Part shown: positions 33,940 to 45,955 of the stretch, one piece after another
Numbering within the stretch: position 1 is the stretch's first letter
How the letters are laid out: every line of letters begins with the position of its first letter
Source: Gigaspora margarita
Taxonomy: Eukaryota > Glomeromycota > Glomeromycetes > Diversisporales > Gigasporaceae
Assembly: GCA_009809945.1 (NCBI GenBank)
Contig: WTPW01000016.1
Coordinates: 701,140 to 765,139 of the forward strand
Direction: 5' to 3'
Length of the DNA: 64,000 bases
Position numbers and translations under genes: made by a program
Notes under the pieces: generated by a model
Database searches by the model: none
The model's input: the letters and a program-made list of their open reading frames with translations, nothing else
Told to the model about the DNA's origin: nothing

Positions 33940-35540
33940 TTTTGATACATCATCCTTATAGTGGACATGGAGTGCCTTTGGCATGGTTAATTTCTAAATC
34001 TTGTAATAGTAAATCAATTGAAACATGGCTTTGGATATTAAAAAAAGATGGATGAAAAAAACCAAAGATTGTAATATTAGATAATAATGATGCAGAAATA
34101 AATGCTATTCATAATGTATTTTCTAATCAAAAGTTTTTTTTTATGCTAGTGGCATGTAAATGTGCTTGGATGCATTGGATTTCTAAAAAAAAATCAAATT
34201 AGAAAACTAGGATAGTTTGTTTAATGATATGAATCAATTGCTTAATATTAATAATGAGAATTTAGTAGATATTACAATCAACCAATTTATACAAAAATGG
34301 CAGTACAATACTTTGTTGAATATATCAAAAAAAGGTAACTATTATATATATATTTTAAATAATTGTATTTATAACACTATGTTATATTATACCATATTAT
34401 AAGTATCAATTTTATTTGTTTATTTTTGTACTTTAAATTACAAGTGCCAATATTATCTAACTAACAATTAATAGATCAACTAAACTATACACTTAACTAA
34501 ATCTTAATCAATTTTAATTATCCTGAATTTTAAATATAGTAGCTAATTTAAAGAACACTTATGAGCATCTTTTTAGATAGAATTTTTTAATAATTGAATA
34601 GTACAATACTATAACATAAGTTTTACTATTTTGAATAAAATACCCTATATATTCTAGAAAAATTAGAACAAGCTTTAATAACAAAAAGCAAAATTAAAAA
34701 ATGATCAAATTAATTCTATAATTCAAATTATTCTTGACAAGCACTATTATTATAGAAAAAAATGAATTGGAATTAAAAATAATTGGTTTGGTTATAGTTG
34801 ATATTGAAATAAATTAGTGAATATAGCAGATTTTTGTTATTAAAGAGTATTTGGTAATTTTAACATAGTGTTATAAATATAATAATTCTTGTTCCTTTTG
34901 TAATTTAAAATATTAATTTATTATATCATAATTTTTATTTACATGAATGTGGATAAAATGCTACTATTATAATTATGTCTATGGCACAAATACAAATAAT
35001 TATATTGAATTATATTATAAAAGATTAAGTATATTTATCTTGTAGCATGTCTTAATTGGCATATTGATTTTCTTATTAACGAATTGGTAGTTAATATTTT
35101 AAAAAATTATCGTGAAGAAGCTATTTGATATGAATTAAATATTGGCTAAATGGGTTTATACCATAAAACCTGGAAAAATTTGAAATCAATTCACATTGAT
35201 ATTAATTCAATTTTTCATTTAAATGAATCTACATTTATTATAACATCAACTCAAAATAAATATGATTATATGGTTGACTATTACAATAATGATTTTTTTG
35301 TAATTGTGAAGCATATTTAAGACATCCTACTTCCTGTAAACATATTTGCTAATTCACATAAATATAATATAGAATTACTAGAAGAATTTACTTATCTTTT
35401 CTTAAATATTAAAGAGCAATTTAATAATACTGAAATCATGAAAAGATCAACAGTCTATTGATCAACAGTTTGAATGTTTAATTTTACTATATCAAGAAAG
35501 CAATTTAGATGATTTACCTTTAGATAAAAAGAAAAAATCA
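33940..35540 (+). mobile_element. MULE (Mutator-like) transposase remnant with SWIM finger
   Basis: At 33940-34180 a frame reads LIHHPYSGHGVPLAWLISKS and then LDNNDAEINAIHNVF, the MULE transposase catalytic core with the Asp before AEINAI. The usual C-x2-H motif after it is decayed. At 35299-35343 a frame reads CNCEAYLRHPTSCKHIFA, an intact SWIM zinc-finger signature (CxC...CxH) typical of MULE transposases. Between them the coding sequence is interrupted by about 700 bases of AT-rich sequence plus several stops, for example within the DG-KKP segment near 34055. No terminal repeats could be assigned. It is inactive. Confidence 0.7.
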
Positions 35541-36129
35541 TTAATAAACTTGAAGAAATTTGCAATATTTTTATATATAATTAGAACTTAAGAAAGTAAG
35601 TATATATTAATAAGGCTTTTGAATATTATATATAAATAAATTAAAATAACAAACTAGATAGTTTTTTTTTGATATTACAGAGTTCTATAATTACTAAAAT
35701 TTAACCATCACTATTTTCAAAAAATTAAACCAATTACTCATAAATTGGTCAAAAAGTACATAATTGTTGATCAAATCTTGTATATAAAGATAATCAAAAT
35801 TTTTTGTATATCAAATTTATTCTGGCTAAAAAAATTCTGTAATACCTGGTAAAGATTCTAAGAATTTTATTACTATAAAATTTAGAATAATCCAAAAATA
35901 TAATAAGTCTTCAAACATTACAAAAAAAAATAAATTTAAAAGAAATATAACTTATTTAAATAGATTTTATATAACAAAGTTTGATATTTACTAAATTAAA
36001 AACAAACTTTAAATTAGCAAATTATTTTTAGTTTTTATAATTTGTTCATTAAAATAAAAATAAAAAATACTTAAATATTTAGCTGTCTTAAGAAATATTA
36101 CATAGCAGTAACATGATATATTATGTATA
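35541..36129. other. Intergenic, no feature seen
   Basis: AT-rich, low-complexity sequence. No gene is supported. Confidence 0.4.
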
Positions 36130-36717
36130 AATTTTTTAATTATGAGTCAAATGAGTGATGCACCTAAATTTCATATGTAAAATTTTGTCAAATTTTGCTT
36201 TCTCGACTTATTTAGCAAGAAGAAGCTGTCTGTTTAATTTCAGGTATAAGTTTGTGATTTCTCTAGCATTAGAAGGTACTTTTCATAAAATTTTAAAGGT
36301 GGTTTATAATAAAATTGCAACTAATCGTACTAATGAAGTTAGCCAATTTTTTGATGATTTTTACTATTTGTTTATAAGTGATGCATATCATTTCACCATA
36401 TTAGGTGATTGTGTCCGTCAATTCAGTTGATGAACCTAATTGCCTAATTTGGTAACATAATATGCAACACTTATAAACAAATAGTAAAAATTATCAAAAA
36501 ATTGGTTAACTTAATTAGTACAATTAGTTGCAATTTTATTATAAACCACCTTTAAAATTTTATATGAAGAGCCTTCTAATGCTAGAGAAATTACAAACTC
36601 ATATCCAGAAATTAAACAGACAGCTTCTTCTTGTTAAATAAGTCGAGAAAGCAAATTTTACCCAAATTTTACATATGAAATTTAGGCATGTCACTCTTTG
36701 ACTCATAATTAAAAATT
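36130..36717. mobile_element. Large foldback element, about 265-bp arms
   Basis: Left arm about 36130-36400 and right arm about 36450-36717 are reverse complements with scattered differences. Outer ends are TTTTTTAATTATGAGTCAAA and TTTGACTCATAATTAAAAA. The loop is about 50 bases. The 91-codon frame at 36155-36430 lies wholly in the left arm and is not a gene. Confidence 0.88.
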
Positions 36718-38584
36718 TAAACACATGATCTGTATGACAAATTGTATTACTGATAGCATTCAGATCTAGATAATTTGTTTATCTAAAAATAATTATCTGT
36801 TGATATCTATATTTGTTCTTAATTTTATTATCCAAATAGCTATTAGGTTAATTATTAGATATATATTTTATACTAGATAAACCTAATATAAATATTGTAT
36901 AATGCAAAATTATATCATATAATTTAACTATATTAAATCAAATACTTGCAAATTGTACTACAGATGCACTAGTTTTAATTTCATGAAAGATAATCCATAT
37001 AGAGCAACCCAGATTTGCTCTTCTGGGCTATTCTATATATTTTGATATCTTAACTCACTCTAAGAAGTATAACCCAGGTTGCTCTAGAGTATGTTGTTCT
37101 ACTAACAACTTTAATAGTACATATTATACACAGGATAAATGCTAATACAAATTTATACTATATATTCTATATTTGGTATAAAAGGTTTATACCAAAAATG
37201 GGTAATATTAAATATTTCACATAGTGTATATTATGTTGCAAATTAAATGGCTCTTTTATGCAAAATCTTGCAACTTATTGGAAAAAATGCATATGACAAA
37301 ACAAAGGTATAAATATTTATTGAAACCTCACTTATTACATTTTTATATCAGATGTAACACTTGCTCCTGTATTTTGTATCACATAAATTGGCAGTCTAAT
37401 TTTCATAATGTAATAACTGATTCTGAATTTACTTTTTTATGGTTGTTGCTTAATTGCTGATCTTGATTGCCATTATATTATATAGAATAAGCTCCCAATT
37501 CCTAAGTTGTAATTTATATTTCTGTATACTAATTTTTGATCCACTTGATATCATCTATAACAAGATAGAACAATGCAAAACTTGCAAATCAAAACTTTTG
37601 ATTTTTCAAATTTGCATTTAATCTACAAATTTAGTTTCATAAATGCTAAGCTAATACATATCAAATATTCATGAACACATATAAATAATAAATGAGAGTT
37701 TTATCAATAATCAAAAGAACAAAATAGATAATGTTTATGATTAAAGCCAAATAATAGATAATGAATATAATATACCTTTAAAGGTTAAATTCATATACTC
37801 ATGCTTACCAAGCAAACATTAAATATTCACAATTTGTACATCAAATAAATATTCTTACAGTTTGTATTTTGAAAATAGCAATGATTAAACAAAGTATACA
37901 TAGTTTTTTCATTGCATGTACAGGACATGATAATTTTATAATAAAAAAATTAAAAATAAAAAAGAATGAGATTCTTCATTCAAATTCTGGAATAGTTTTC
38001 TCTAAAGAATTCATAGGAAGGCATTCATTTAATTGGTTAATTTTTGTAGATCTACCCATGATTTTCCATGACAATTAACCAATTACCATGCATAATTTTT
38101 AAGATTTATCTACTAGTAAATATTAGAAAATGAGATAAACTCACATAAAGAAGCTTACAAACTAATGAATACATGAAACAAAAAATTTTTCACATATTTA
38201 TAGAGAGATAAACACACATAAAGTGTAGTAAATTAATTTTTATTACTAATAAACCCAAACCCAAACTCATATCGATCAAAAAATTTAATATGCAAATTAT
38301 TAACAAAATATATTTATTATCATTATATTTTAAAAAGTAATTAAAAGTAATTCAATAATTGTGACCTTCATTAGAGATGCAATATGACCTTTAGTCTATT
38401 TAATTATTAAACAACAATGTCATATACTCATACACATTATCAACCTACTACTTAACCCAAAGTTATACTTGCTAATGTTTTTAACTCTATAATAGAATAC
38501 ATAAAATATGACTTTAGAACAAGCGTATTGTTATTACAATAGCATGTCAAACAGTATACACAAAGTTCTTTAAGTTAAATCTTA
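36718..38584. other. Intergenic; one small hairpin at 36995-37095
   Basis: TATAGAGCAACCCAG (about 36996) and CCCAGGTTGCTCTAGAG (about 37072) form an inverted pair about 90 bases long overall, likely a tiny MITE. Small frames at 37224-37460 and 37869-38078 have AT-driven composition and no domains. No gene is called. Confidence 0.5.
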
Positions 38585-38592
38585 CGTATAAC

Positions 38593-39800
38593 TAGAGATG
38601 GGTTTCATGTGTGCACATGATTCCTCAATCATGCGCATTAATGCGCATGTTTCCGAATCATGCGCATTTTATCCCATCAAAATTTTATATAGAAAAATTA
38701 AATATAAGTGTAATTAACATTCTAATCTATCTATCTAATACTTCAATTCTGGGTAACATTTTTAATTGGTCGTATCCGAAAAATGAGAGTAATTATTATA
38801 ACATTTGAGTAATTATTATATCATTTTTTACGCCCTTATTAACGCCTTAAACAACACAAAATCGTGAAATGTGAATTTGCCAAATTTACTTTTGTTGTTT
38901 GATTGCCTAATATTTACAAACTGTTTTAGGCTAAAAAAAGTTCATGACATTGAAAACGTATTGTATCATGGTCTCAAGTTCAAGAATAAGTGCAAGAATA
39001 AGTGCAAGTGCAAGAACAAGTGCAAGAACAAGTGCAAGAACATGACAAATGCTCCGCGATAGATAAAACATAAAAAAAAAAAATAGTGAATATATTAGTA
39101 AATATAAAAAAAATTACATTCAACCAAATATTTAGATGATTGATTTCTAGAAATTTTGGTCAAAATTTTTTGCCGCCCAGATTATCTTATAATCAACTAA
39201 TTTCTCAGCGATTCGTAGATTTATGTCGATTTACCAACCAATAAAATTACAGATATGTTCAAAAGGTGATCAGTGTGCTAAAACTAATATAATCAAGTTA
39301 TTGTGCTTTAACGCTTTTGATTGGGTTATATAACCAGTTATCAAAATGTTAAGATTAATATATCGATGAGCAAGTTATAATCAAGAATGCCATCACAAAT
39401 CAGATTCGTTAACAATTGATATGAGATAATATAATAGTGAAGAAATGCGTCGGTGAATTCTAATACAAATTCTTTACTTGCAAAAAATGACAATGTAAGG
39501 GAATCAATCAAAACAAAATAAAATTATCCCGCAGTCACCAATATAATGAGAATTTACAGATTTTTACTAAGATTTTAAAGTTTTTTACAAAGCTCCCACG
39601 GGTCAGGTGCTAGTATATTCTCAAATTATATAAAGATAAGCAACGATGAAGTTTACAATTAGCTAGTTTGTAAAAATTTATAATCAATATGTAGTATCTT
39701 TATTTAGATGTATTATCAATAATAAAGATAAAAATTAAAAAAATTTTATCATGCGGTATTATGCGCATTTGTGCTTTAATGCGCATTTTTCCCATCTCTA
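38593..39800. mobile_element. Non-autonomous hAT-type element, 1.2 kb
   Basis: Ends TAGAGATGGG and CCCATCTCTA, flanked by CGTATAAC (38585-38592) and CGTATAGC (39801-39808), seven of eight matching. Subterminal ATGCGCAT palindromes occur repeatedly at both ends (38633-38668 and 39757-39787). An AAGAACAAGTGC minisatellite lies at about 38975-39045. There is no transposase frame. Confidence 0.85.
38975..39045. repeat. AAGTGCAAGAACAAGTGC minisatellite
   Basis: Six to nine short units of AAGAAYAAGTGC or AAGTGC in tandem inside the hAT-type element. They give an apparent KNKCKNKC peptide that is not a gene. Confidence 0.85.
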
Positions 39801-39808
39801 CGTATAGC

Positions 39809-40360
39809 ATCTAAACCTTTTTTTGGTTGACCGTTTCCAGCATTTAGAACTTACATATGGTAATATAACTAAGTACTAGCAGTAAATAGTAAACATATTC
39901 ACTTCTAAGTAAAATAAGTGAGGAGTAAGATTCTTTTCAGATCCTTTTGCACGATGAATATTAATGTATGTCTAAAGCTAATAATGATTTTTGCGACAAT
40001 TTTTTATTAATGAAATGTTACATTTTCAAAAGTACTTTAAAGTTTATAAATAAATTACCCGGGCAATTGATTTACATCAGTCAATCAAATGAATGTCCTC
40101 CTATGACTAAAGAATAATACCTTGCCAAAATTAGCATTGACTCCAGTAATCGGGACCATAACTCTTTAAGAAAAATTCTTTTGGAAAATAATGCATAACA
40201 TTTAATCAACCAGAATTCATAATGGATACATTCGCATGAACGCCATCGTTTTATATTATCAGGATTAGGAAGGAAAATATAAAAAAAAAATAAAAAAAAA
40301 TAAAAATAAAATAGGAGGAATTAATAAAAGAATTTTATCACCCTTGGAATCTACACTATC
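39809..40360. other. Intergenic, no feature seen
   Basis: AT-rich, with an A-rich tract around 40280-40312. No gene or repeat is supported. Confidence 0.4.
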
Positions 40361-40860
40361 AAAATCATTTATCAGCGGCTACGATTCTTCCTGGTCTCAG
40401 CACTTTTCATCCCAGGTGTCTGTAAGTAAGTAATCGAATTTTTTTACAGCAAATTACCATACAAATCCCGATTAATCCAATACATACGAATTTAACACTA
40501 TCAAATTCACTTACCAGCGGCTACGAATTCTTCCCGGACTTTAACTTTTCCTCCCAGTAGTGATGCCTGGAAAATGACGAAACCTGACGAAACCATAAGT
40601 TTCGTCAATGACGAAACTTGACGAAACTTATGGTTTCGTCATTTCGTCAACGGCAAAATAGTTTCGCCAAGCATCTATACCTCCCAGGTGTCTGTAATTA
40701 CAGGTATCGAATTTTTTTTTTACAGTAAATTACCAAACAAATCATGATAAATCCAGTACAAACTAACTTAACCTATCTGAACCATGGCTACAAGTTATTT
40801 CCGGTCTCACTCTCAAGTATACATCAGTAAGTAAGTATCCAAATTTTTTACAGATTACCG
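40360..40860. repeat. Two to three direct repeats of about 150 bp, one split by a MITE
   Basis: The order CACTATCAAA, CAGCGGCTACGA, TTCCYGG, CCCAGGTGTCTGTAA, ATCGAATTTTTTTACAG, AAATTACCA recurs. A third diverged copy ends near 40855. The second copy is split by the 40558-40679 MITE, whose flanks rejoin as CCTCCCAGGTGTCTG. Confidence 0.8.
40558..40679. mobile_element. 122-bp hAT-type MITE, perfect 8-bp duplication
   Basis: Begins TAGTGATGCCTGG and ends CCAAGCATCTATA, flanked by identical CCTCCCAG (40550-40557 and 40680-40687). The interior is a strong palindrome of GACGAAAC/GTTTCGTC units. The undisturbed neighbouring repeat shows the empty site. Confidence 0.9.
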
Positions 40861-40924
40861 GGTATATAGTAATGTGGTACAGTACGAAACCGCAATTTAT
40901 GGGACGTGCAAATACCATGATGGT

Positions 40925-41765
40925 TTGTAAAAGAAAAAAAAATTCGTTAAATCCATGCTACTTTTTCTATTAACATTAATGTAAAAAAGGACAATACTAG
41001 TACTTACCCTAATTCTGACCATTGAAGAAGGTTAACGATAGTGACACTAACGAAGAGAATACCGAAATGAACGACACCAACGACTAGCGAAAGGCGATAA
41101 CGAAATGGGCAACAAAAGAAAAAAATTCGTCAAACGCAAGCTACATTTCTATTAACCCTAACACGAAAATGAATAATACTAGTGTTTACCCTAACTCTAA
41201 CCGTTAACGATAATGGCACTAACGACGTAAGAAGAGAATACCGAAATGAACGACACCAGCGACGAGCAGAGGGCATAACGAAATGCATAACAAGAGAAAA
41301 AAACATTCGTTAAAACCAAGCTACTTTTTCTACTAACCCAACACGAAAAAAGGACAATACCAAAGGGGATAACGAAATAACGAAATGGACAACAAAAGGA
41401 AAAAAAAATTTGTTAAACCCAATCTACTTTTCCTACTAACCTTAACGCGAAAAATGACAATACTAGTGCTTACTCTAATTCTAACCAGGTTAAAATAGCG
41501 ACAATAACGACGTAAGAAGAGAATATACGTCACCAACGACGAGCAAAGGGCGATAACGAAATGAACAAAAGAAAAAAAAAAAAATTCGTTAAACCCAAGA
41601 TACTTTTCCTACTAACCCTAACACGAAAAAAGGACTATACTCGCGCTTACCCTAGCTAACCGTTAACAATAGTGACACTAACAACGAAAGAGGAGAATGC
41701 CGAAATGAATGACATCAACGACGAGCAAAGGGCGATAACGAAATGGACAACACGCCTGGAAAATA
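40925..41765. repeat. Satellite-like array, five units of 100-190 bp
   Basis: Each unit has AAAAAATTCGTTAAACCCA, then CTACTTTTTCTACTAACCCTAACACGAAAA, then GGACAATACTAGTGCTTACCCTAA, then a GATAACGAAATGGACAAC end. Starts lie near 40930, 41107, 41296, 41400 and 41575. The fourth unit follows a truncated third. There is no coding content. Confidence 0.85.
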
Positions 41766-42511
41766 AAAAAATAAATTCAGTAATAAGAATAAAATAAATA
41801 AATATACAAATCTATTTCCAGTTGCGATATATAGTAATTTTGATCTTAAAATATTTATTAGTAAATAGTATTATGTTTGTCCCTAAATTAGTGCAATTAA
41901 TAAATCTGAATTAATAATACGCACTAATGACATTACGGCTAATTTGGATTGTACCCCAAAATTTAAGGGTATTAACTGATCTGTAGGGGCGGGATTATCG
42001 TTTGGCGGTGTAAATTTTTGTATTACCTATTACAACATAATTGCGTAATTAAAAATAAGTAACGCTTATGATGTAATTTATTGCTTACTATATAATTATA
42101 ATTATCGTTATTACATTTCTTTTACTTTCGGGTGAAATTTTTCTCTATAAATGCAGTATATTTAGGTGCCTTTGTATAAATCGATCCTGTCTATAATGAT
42201 AATCGTTCATATAATAACGAATTTATCGATATTTTCTTATTTAAAGCCATGCATTTAAATCACATACCGATATGATGATAATCGTTTTTTAATTATATTA
42301 ATAGCAATGTTATATAAAATTAATTAAACAAAGTAATATACATATAACGGAATGTTTACATTGATTTATTAGTGATGTACAGTACTCGCAAATTGTAATA
42401 CTATATGAAGTTTTTTTATTGTTCGATTGTAAATCTTATACTTGATCATCATAACCGCAATCATTATTTAAAATATTTTTTATACAATTTCTCTTTCGAT
42501 TTAAAATAACT

Positions 42512-44779
42512 ATGGATTCAGAAGAACTTCATGATTATCCTAAAAAACCTGAAATTGAATACAGAAATAGATCTAGTGGCACTTACTATTATATGATTAT
42601 TTCTGAAGGTCATTATCCGGCACAATCTATTCTTGCTAAAACTCAAAAAAAAAAAAATAATTGTTATAGAATTCCTGATGATTACAAAGTTGTAGTTAGC
42701 TGGGGTAAAAAAAACAAAATACGAAATGTAACATGTTCTATTAATTACATGTATCACAATATAAATAATAAGGTTCTATTAAAGCCTTGTTTTAAAATTG
42801 AATTCGGGATACATACAATTGAGTCATGGAAAAGTGCAACTCATGCGGCAAATTTATTCGCTCAGGTAAAAAAGTTTTTTTTTTTTAATATATATTTTTT
42901 AAAATTTACTATATATTAAAAAGCAATTTTTGAAAAGACTTACAACTCTGAAGGAACATCAACATTATCAGGGACAATAGTATTTGGATTACAACTCAGA
43001 TGTGTAGAACAAGTTAGAGATTCTCGCCGTAGATCAAATGTTTTTCGCCCTATTGAAACTCTCAGTAATTCAGCTAAAAAGTCTCGAATTAAATATATTG
43101 GTGAAGGAATTCGTGATTTCATTAATAATGAAACAACATATTTAGATCATAAGGATCAATTACAAATAAAGACTCTTACTTTATCAGTTGGCGATCAAGA
43201 TTGGATAGTAAAATATTCAAAAGATAAAGCTTTAGAACAACAAAAAAGACTGGCTTATGTTCATGCAATGGATTATAATTATATTTCACGAAATGCTCTT
43301 CGTTCAATGGCAAAAATTACAACAGAGTTAGATCGTGAATATATAATTAGTAATGAAAAACTTAATCTTGATAACTTAATGCAAGGTATTATACCTCTTT
43401 ATGTTACAGATATTAATATAAATACTTCAGCACTATCTGTAATAAATAATGAAGAAATTCACATTGATAATGAGGAAGTAATTCGTGGTATAACTGAGTC
43501 AATTGGAAAGGCTGGTTATAGAAGTATCAAAAACATTTTAAAATATATAATTCCATTTTACATTGATGAAGGTATATTAGATCCAAATAATCCTTTAATT
43601 ATGTTGCGAATTTCAGGCGATGGTAGAAATGTGGGGCACCAAGTAAAACATGTTATGGTAACATGTTCAATTCTAAATGATATTGATAATTTATGGATAC
43701 CTGAACGGCATTATACTGTAGCTTTATATCCTGGTATCGAAGACTATCAACTTTTACAAAAAGCTTTAGCACCATTAATTCAAGACTTACAAGACATTTC
43801 TAATAATGGAATTGTTGATGAGTTTAATATGAAATGGACTGTCATATTCTATTTTTCATCTGATTGGAAATTTCTCGCTTTATGCCTAGGACTAAATGCT
43901 GCGAATGCAATATATTTTTGTCCTTACTGTAAATGCTCCAAAAAGGAAATAGGATTGTATAATAAACATTGGGACAAAAAAGATATGCATATGCTTCTTA
44001 ATAATCGTAGTTCTTGTCCTGGACATATTCGACAACCACTCTTTTTTATGATACCACTTGAAAATTGGATTCCAGATGAACTTCATATATTGCTTAGAGT
44101 TACAGACCGTTTATGGAGTTTGGTATTAGCTGAGATTAATATTGATACGAATGAAATTAGAAATATAATTGGCGAAGAAATGAAACGAATTAGTATTATT
44201 TTTAATTTCTGGCAGGATCATAACTCACGTACATGGAAGTTTACTTCATTATCAGGAGATAAAAAGCTTAAAATGCTTTGTGAATTTGATCTTACTAAGC
44301 TTTTTAGTCAACAAAGAGCTATACTCATTCGACAACTTTGGGATGAATTTTATGAACTTTATATGTTATTGCTTAATACTAAAACTACTGCAGATGAATT
44401 TGAAAACAAGGCAAAAAAATGGATAGAACTATTTTTAACACCAACTTCAGGAATACCTAATTCACCAGGTTTTATTAAAGGACTTTATAAACCATCTGAC
44501 ATAACACCTTACATGCATCTTCTTTGTAATCATATTTCGAATATGATTCAGAATCATAGCAAATTAGGTCTTCAAGCGTTTTCATGTGCTCCAGTTGAAA
44601 AAAAAAACCATCAACAAACAACATACTTTTTTAATAGGACTTTAAAAGATGGTGGAAAAAATAAAACTCAATATTCAGCAATTTTAGAAATTTTACAGCA
44701 TGAGAATAGATTATTATATTACATTAAAAATAGAATACCATTAGCTTTTAAAAAACCCAAATATATTCATATGAAGTAG
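42512..44779 (+). CDS. Transposase-like DDE protein, 2 exons, 731 aa
   Basis: Exon 1 is 42512-42865 (118 codons). The intron 42866-42937 (GT...AG, 72 bases) keeps phase 0. Exon 2 is 42938-44779. The choice of acceptor is mine. Another AG 14 bases upstream would break the frame. Exon 2 gives a long uninterrupted reading frame. Candidate catalytic acids in an RNase H-type fold are Asp346 (SGDGRN), Asp498 (IPDELH) and Glu672 (PVEKKNH). Cys446 and Cys449 (YFCPYC) sit between the first two, as the zinc-binding CxxC does in RAG1/Transib proteins, and a (Y/M)HLLCNH segment precedes the Glu. The resemblance to RAG1 also covers the ALxPLI and F(S) blocks, but it is faint. Position inside matched terminal repeats supports a transposase. 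It could instead belong to another CxxC-containing DDE superfamily. Confidence 0.7.
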
Positions 44780-44860
44780 AAATTATTATTTTATTCTCTA
44801 AATAAATTAATAAATATTAATACAGTAATTATTTAATAAAATTTATAAAATAATACTTAA

Positions 44861-45496
44861 TTACCTTTGAATTTGATAGCTAATTGAATCTATCTGAAAT
44901 TTAATAATAATAAATCCCGTAGAAATGGTATTTTTATGAGCATCAGTTATTGTTTCAATATGCCATTCTACTTTCATTTCAGGCATTTTTTGAATATCAG
45001 ATGTCGATGCAACGTATAACATTACATATGCCTTTTGTTCAAATTCATACCATCGACCACTCCATTCATTGTCTTGCAATATCATTCCCATTGTCGCATC
45101 TGCATTCTGACCTTTAAAAAAACATGTATACTTTCTTTTACAAGGTGAGTAACGTTGAATCCATGACCCAAATATTCCAACAAATTGACTTTCGCTACAT
45201 GGTATTTTGATTGTTTGTTTTCCTGTTTTTTTAAAATGAAGTGGCAATCGTTTCTTAATAAAAAATATTAATGTTTCACGAAATTGTTGAATTGCATTTG
45301 GAGGTAAATAAGGAATATCGGATGGTGGTATTTTGTAATCATAGTGTTTGAGGGTTTCATGTTGATAAAGCCCTTTTATACTTTTGAATCGTTTTATTTG
45401 ACATAAAGTGCATTGGTAAGGCTTAGATACTTTTTGATTTTTGGAACTTTCATTATTTGAATTCGTTATTTCAGCAGAAAGTTTTGTCGAATTCAT
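44861..45496 (-). CDS. C2H2 zinc-finger accessory protein of the transposon, 211 aa
   Basis: A single-exon minus-strand gene, convergent with the transposase-like gene and 81 bases from it. One classical zinc finger is visible: Cys29, Cys32, His46, His51 (YQCTLC...LYQHETLKH). The remaining 150 residues contain conserved-looking aromatic and charged stretches (FFIKKRLPLHFKK, FGSWIQRYSPCKRKY, EWSGRWYEF) but no family that I can name. The finger suggests DNA binding, perhaps to the element's ends or to the host target. It could also be a captured host gene. It begins well inside the right terminal repeat. Confidence 0.65.
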   Translation of the reverse strand: MNSTKLSAEITNSNNESSKNQKVSKPYQCTLCQIKRFKSIKGLYQHETLKHYDYKIPPSDIPYLPPNAIQQFRETLIFFIKKRLPLHFKKTGKQTIKIPCSESQFVGIFGSWIQRYSPCKRKYTCFFKGQNADATMGMILQDNEWSGRWYEFEQKAYVMLYVASTSDIQKMPEMKVEWHIETITDAHKNTISTGFIIIKFQIDSISYQIQR

Positions 45497-45955
45497 AATA
45501 ACTAAACAATAATTTAAATAGCCATTAAAAAAATAATATACGTATAATTAATCAATTAAAAATAATAATTATTTTAAGTCTATCTATTTAATAATAATAA
45601 TTACATTCGTACGTATAAAGTAAGAGGAATTAATTGTTATATGACTAATGACAATCAATAATCTAAATTAAAATATGTGCTGATTAAGCACCTCGCACTG
45701 ATAAGTGCGTGATTGCCCACTCTAATAATTACGCCATTAATAATTATTTTTTTCTGAAAAAAGTAATCGGTTCGAGGGTTGGGTAATCGGTTAGACGGTA
45801 GTTCTCTTTTGTGTTTTTTTATTTTTGGGGACTTTGCAGTGACGTACAAGTCAATTGATTGTCCAACATTTAACAAAGAATTATAATTTTAAGGGGCGTC
45901 AATAAAATTTGATCAAATTTTACAGTTTTAGTGACTAAAAAAAAGGTCCAAAAAA
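45497..45955. other. Right non-coding part of the two-gene transposon
   Basis: Holds a small hairpin, CGCACTGATAAGTGCG, near 45690. A 73-codon minus-strand frame (45655-45876) is unsupported. Promoter activity for the minus-strand gene is expected here, but no motif can be named. Confidence 0.45.

Noticed and set aside
36155-36430. 91-codon open frame
   Set aside because: Lies entirely in one arm of a foldback element; no domain.
38871-39062. Cys/Lys-rich small protein (KNKCKNKC)
   Set aside because: Translation of a minisatellite inside a non-autonomous hAT-type element; no gene support.
42924-42937. Earlier splice acceptor (AG at 42922-42923) for the transposase-like gene
   Set aside because: It would leave the exon out of frame; the AG at 42936-42937 keeps phase 0.
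43892-44086. Minus-strand open frame
   Set aside because: Antisense shadow of the transposase-like gene.
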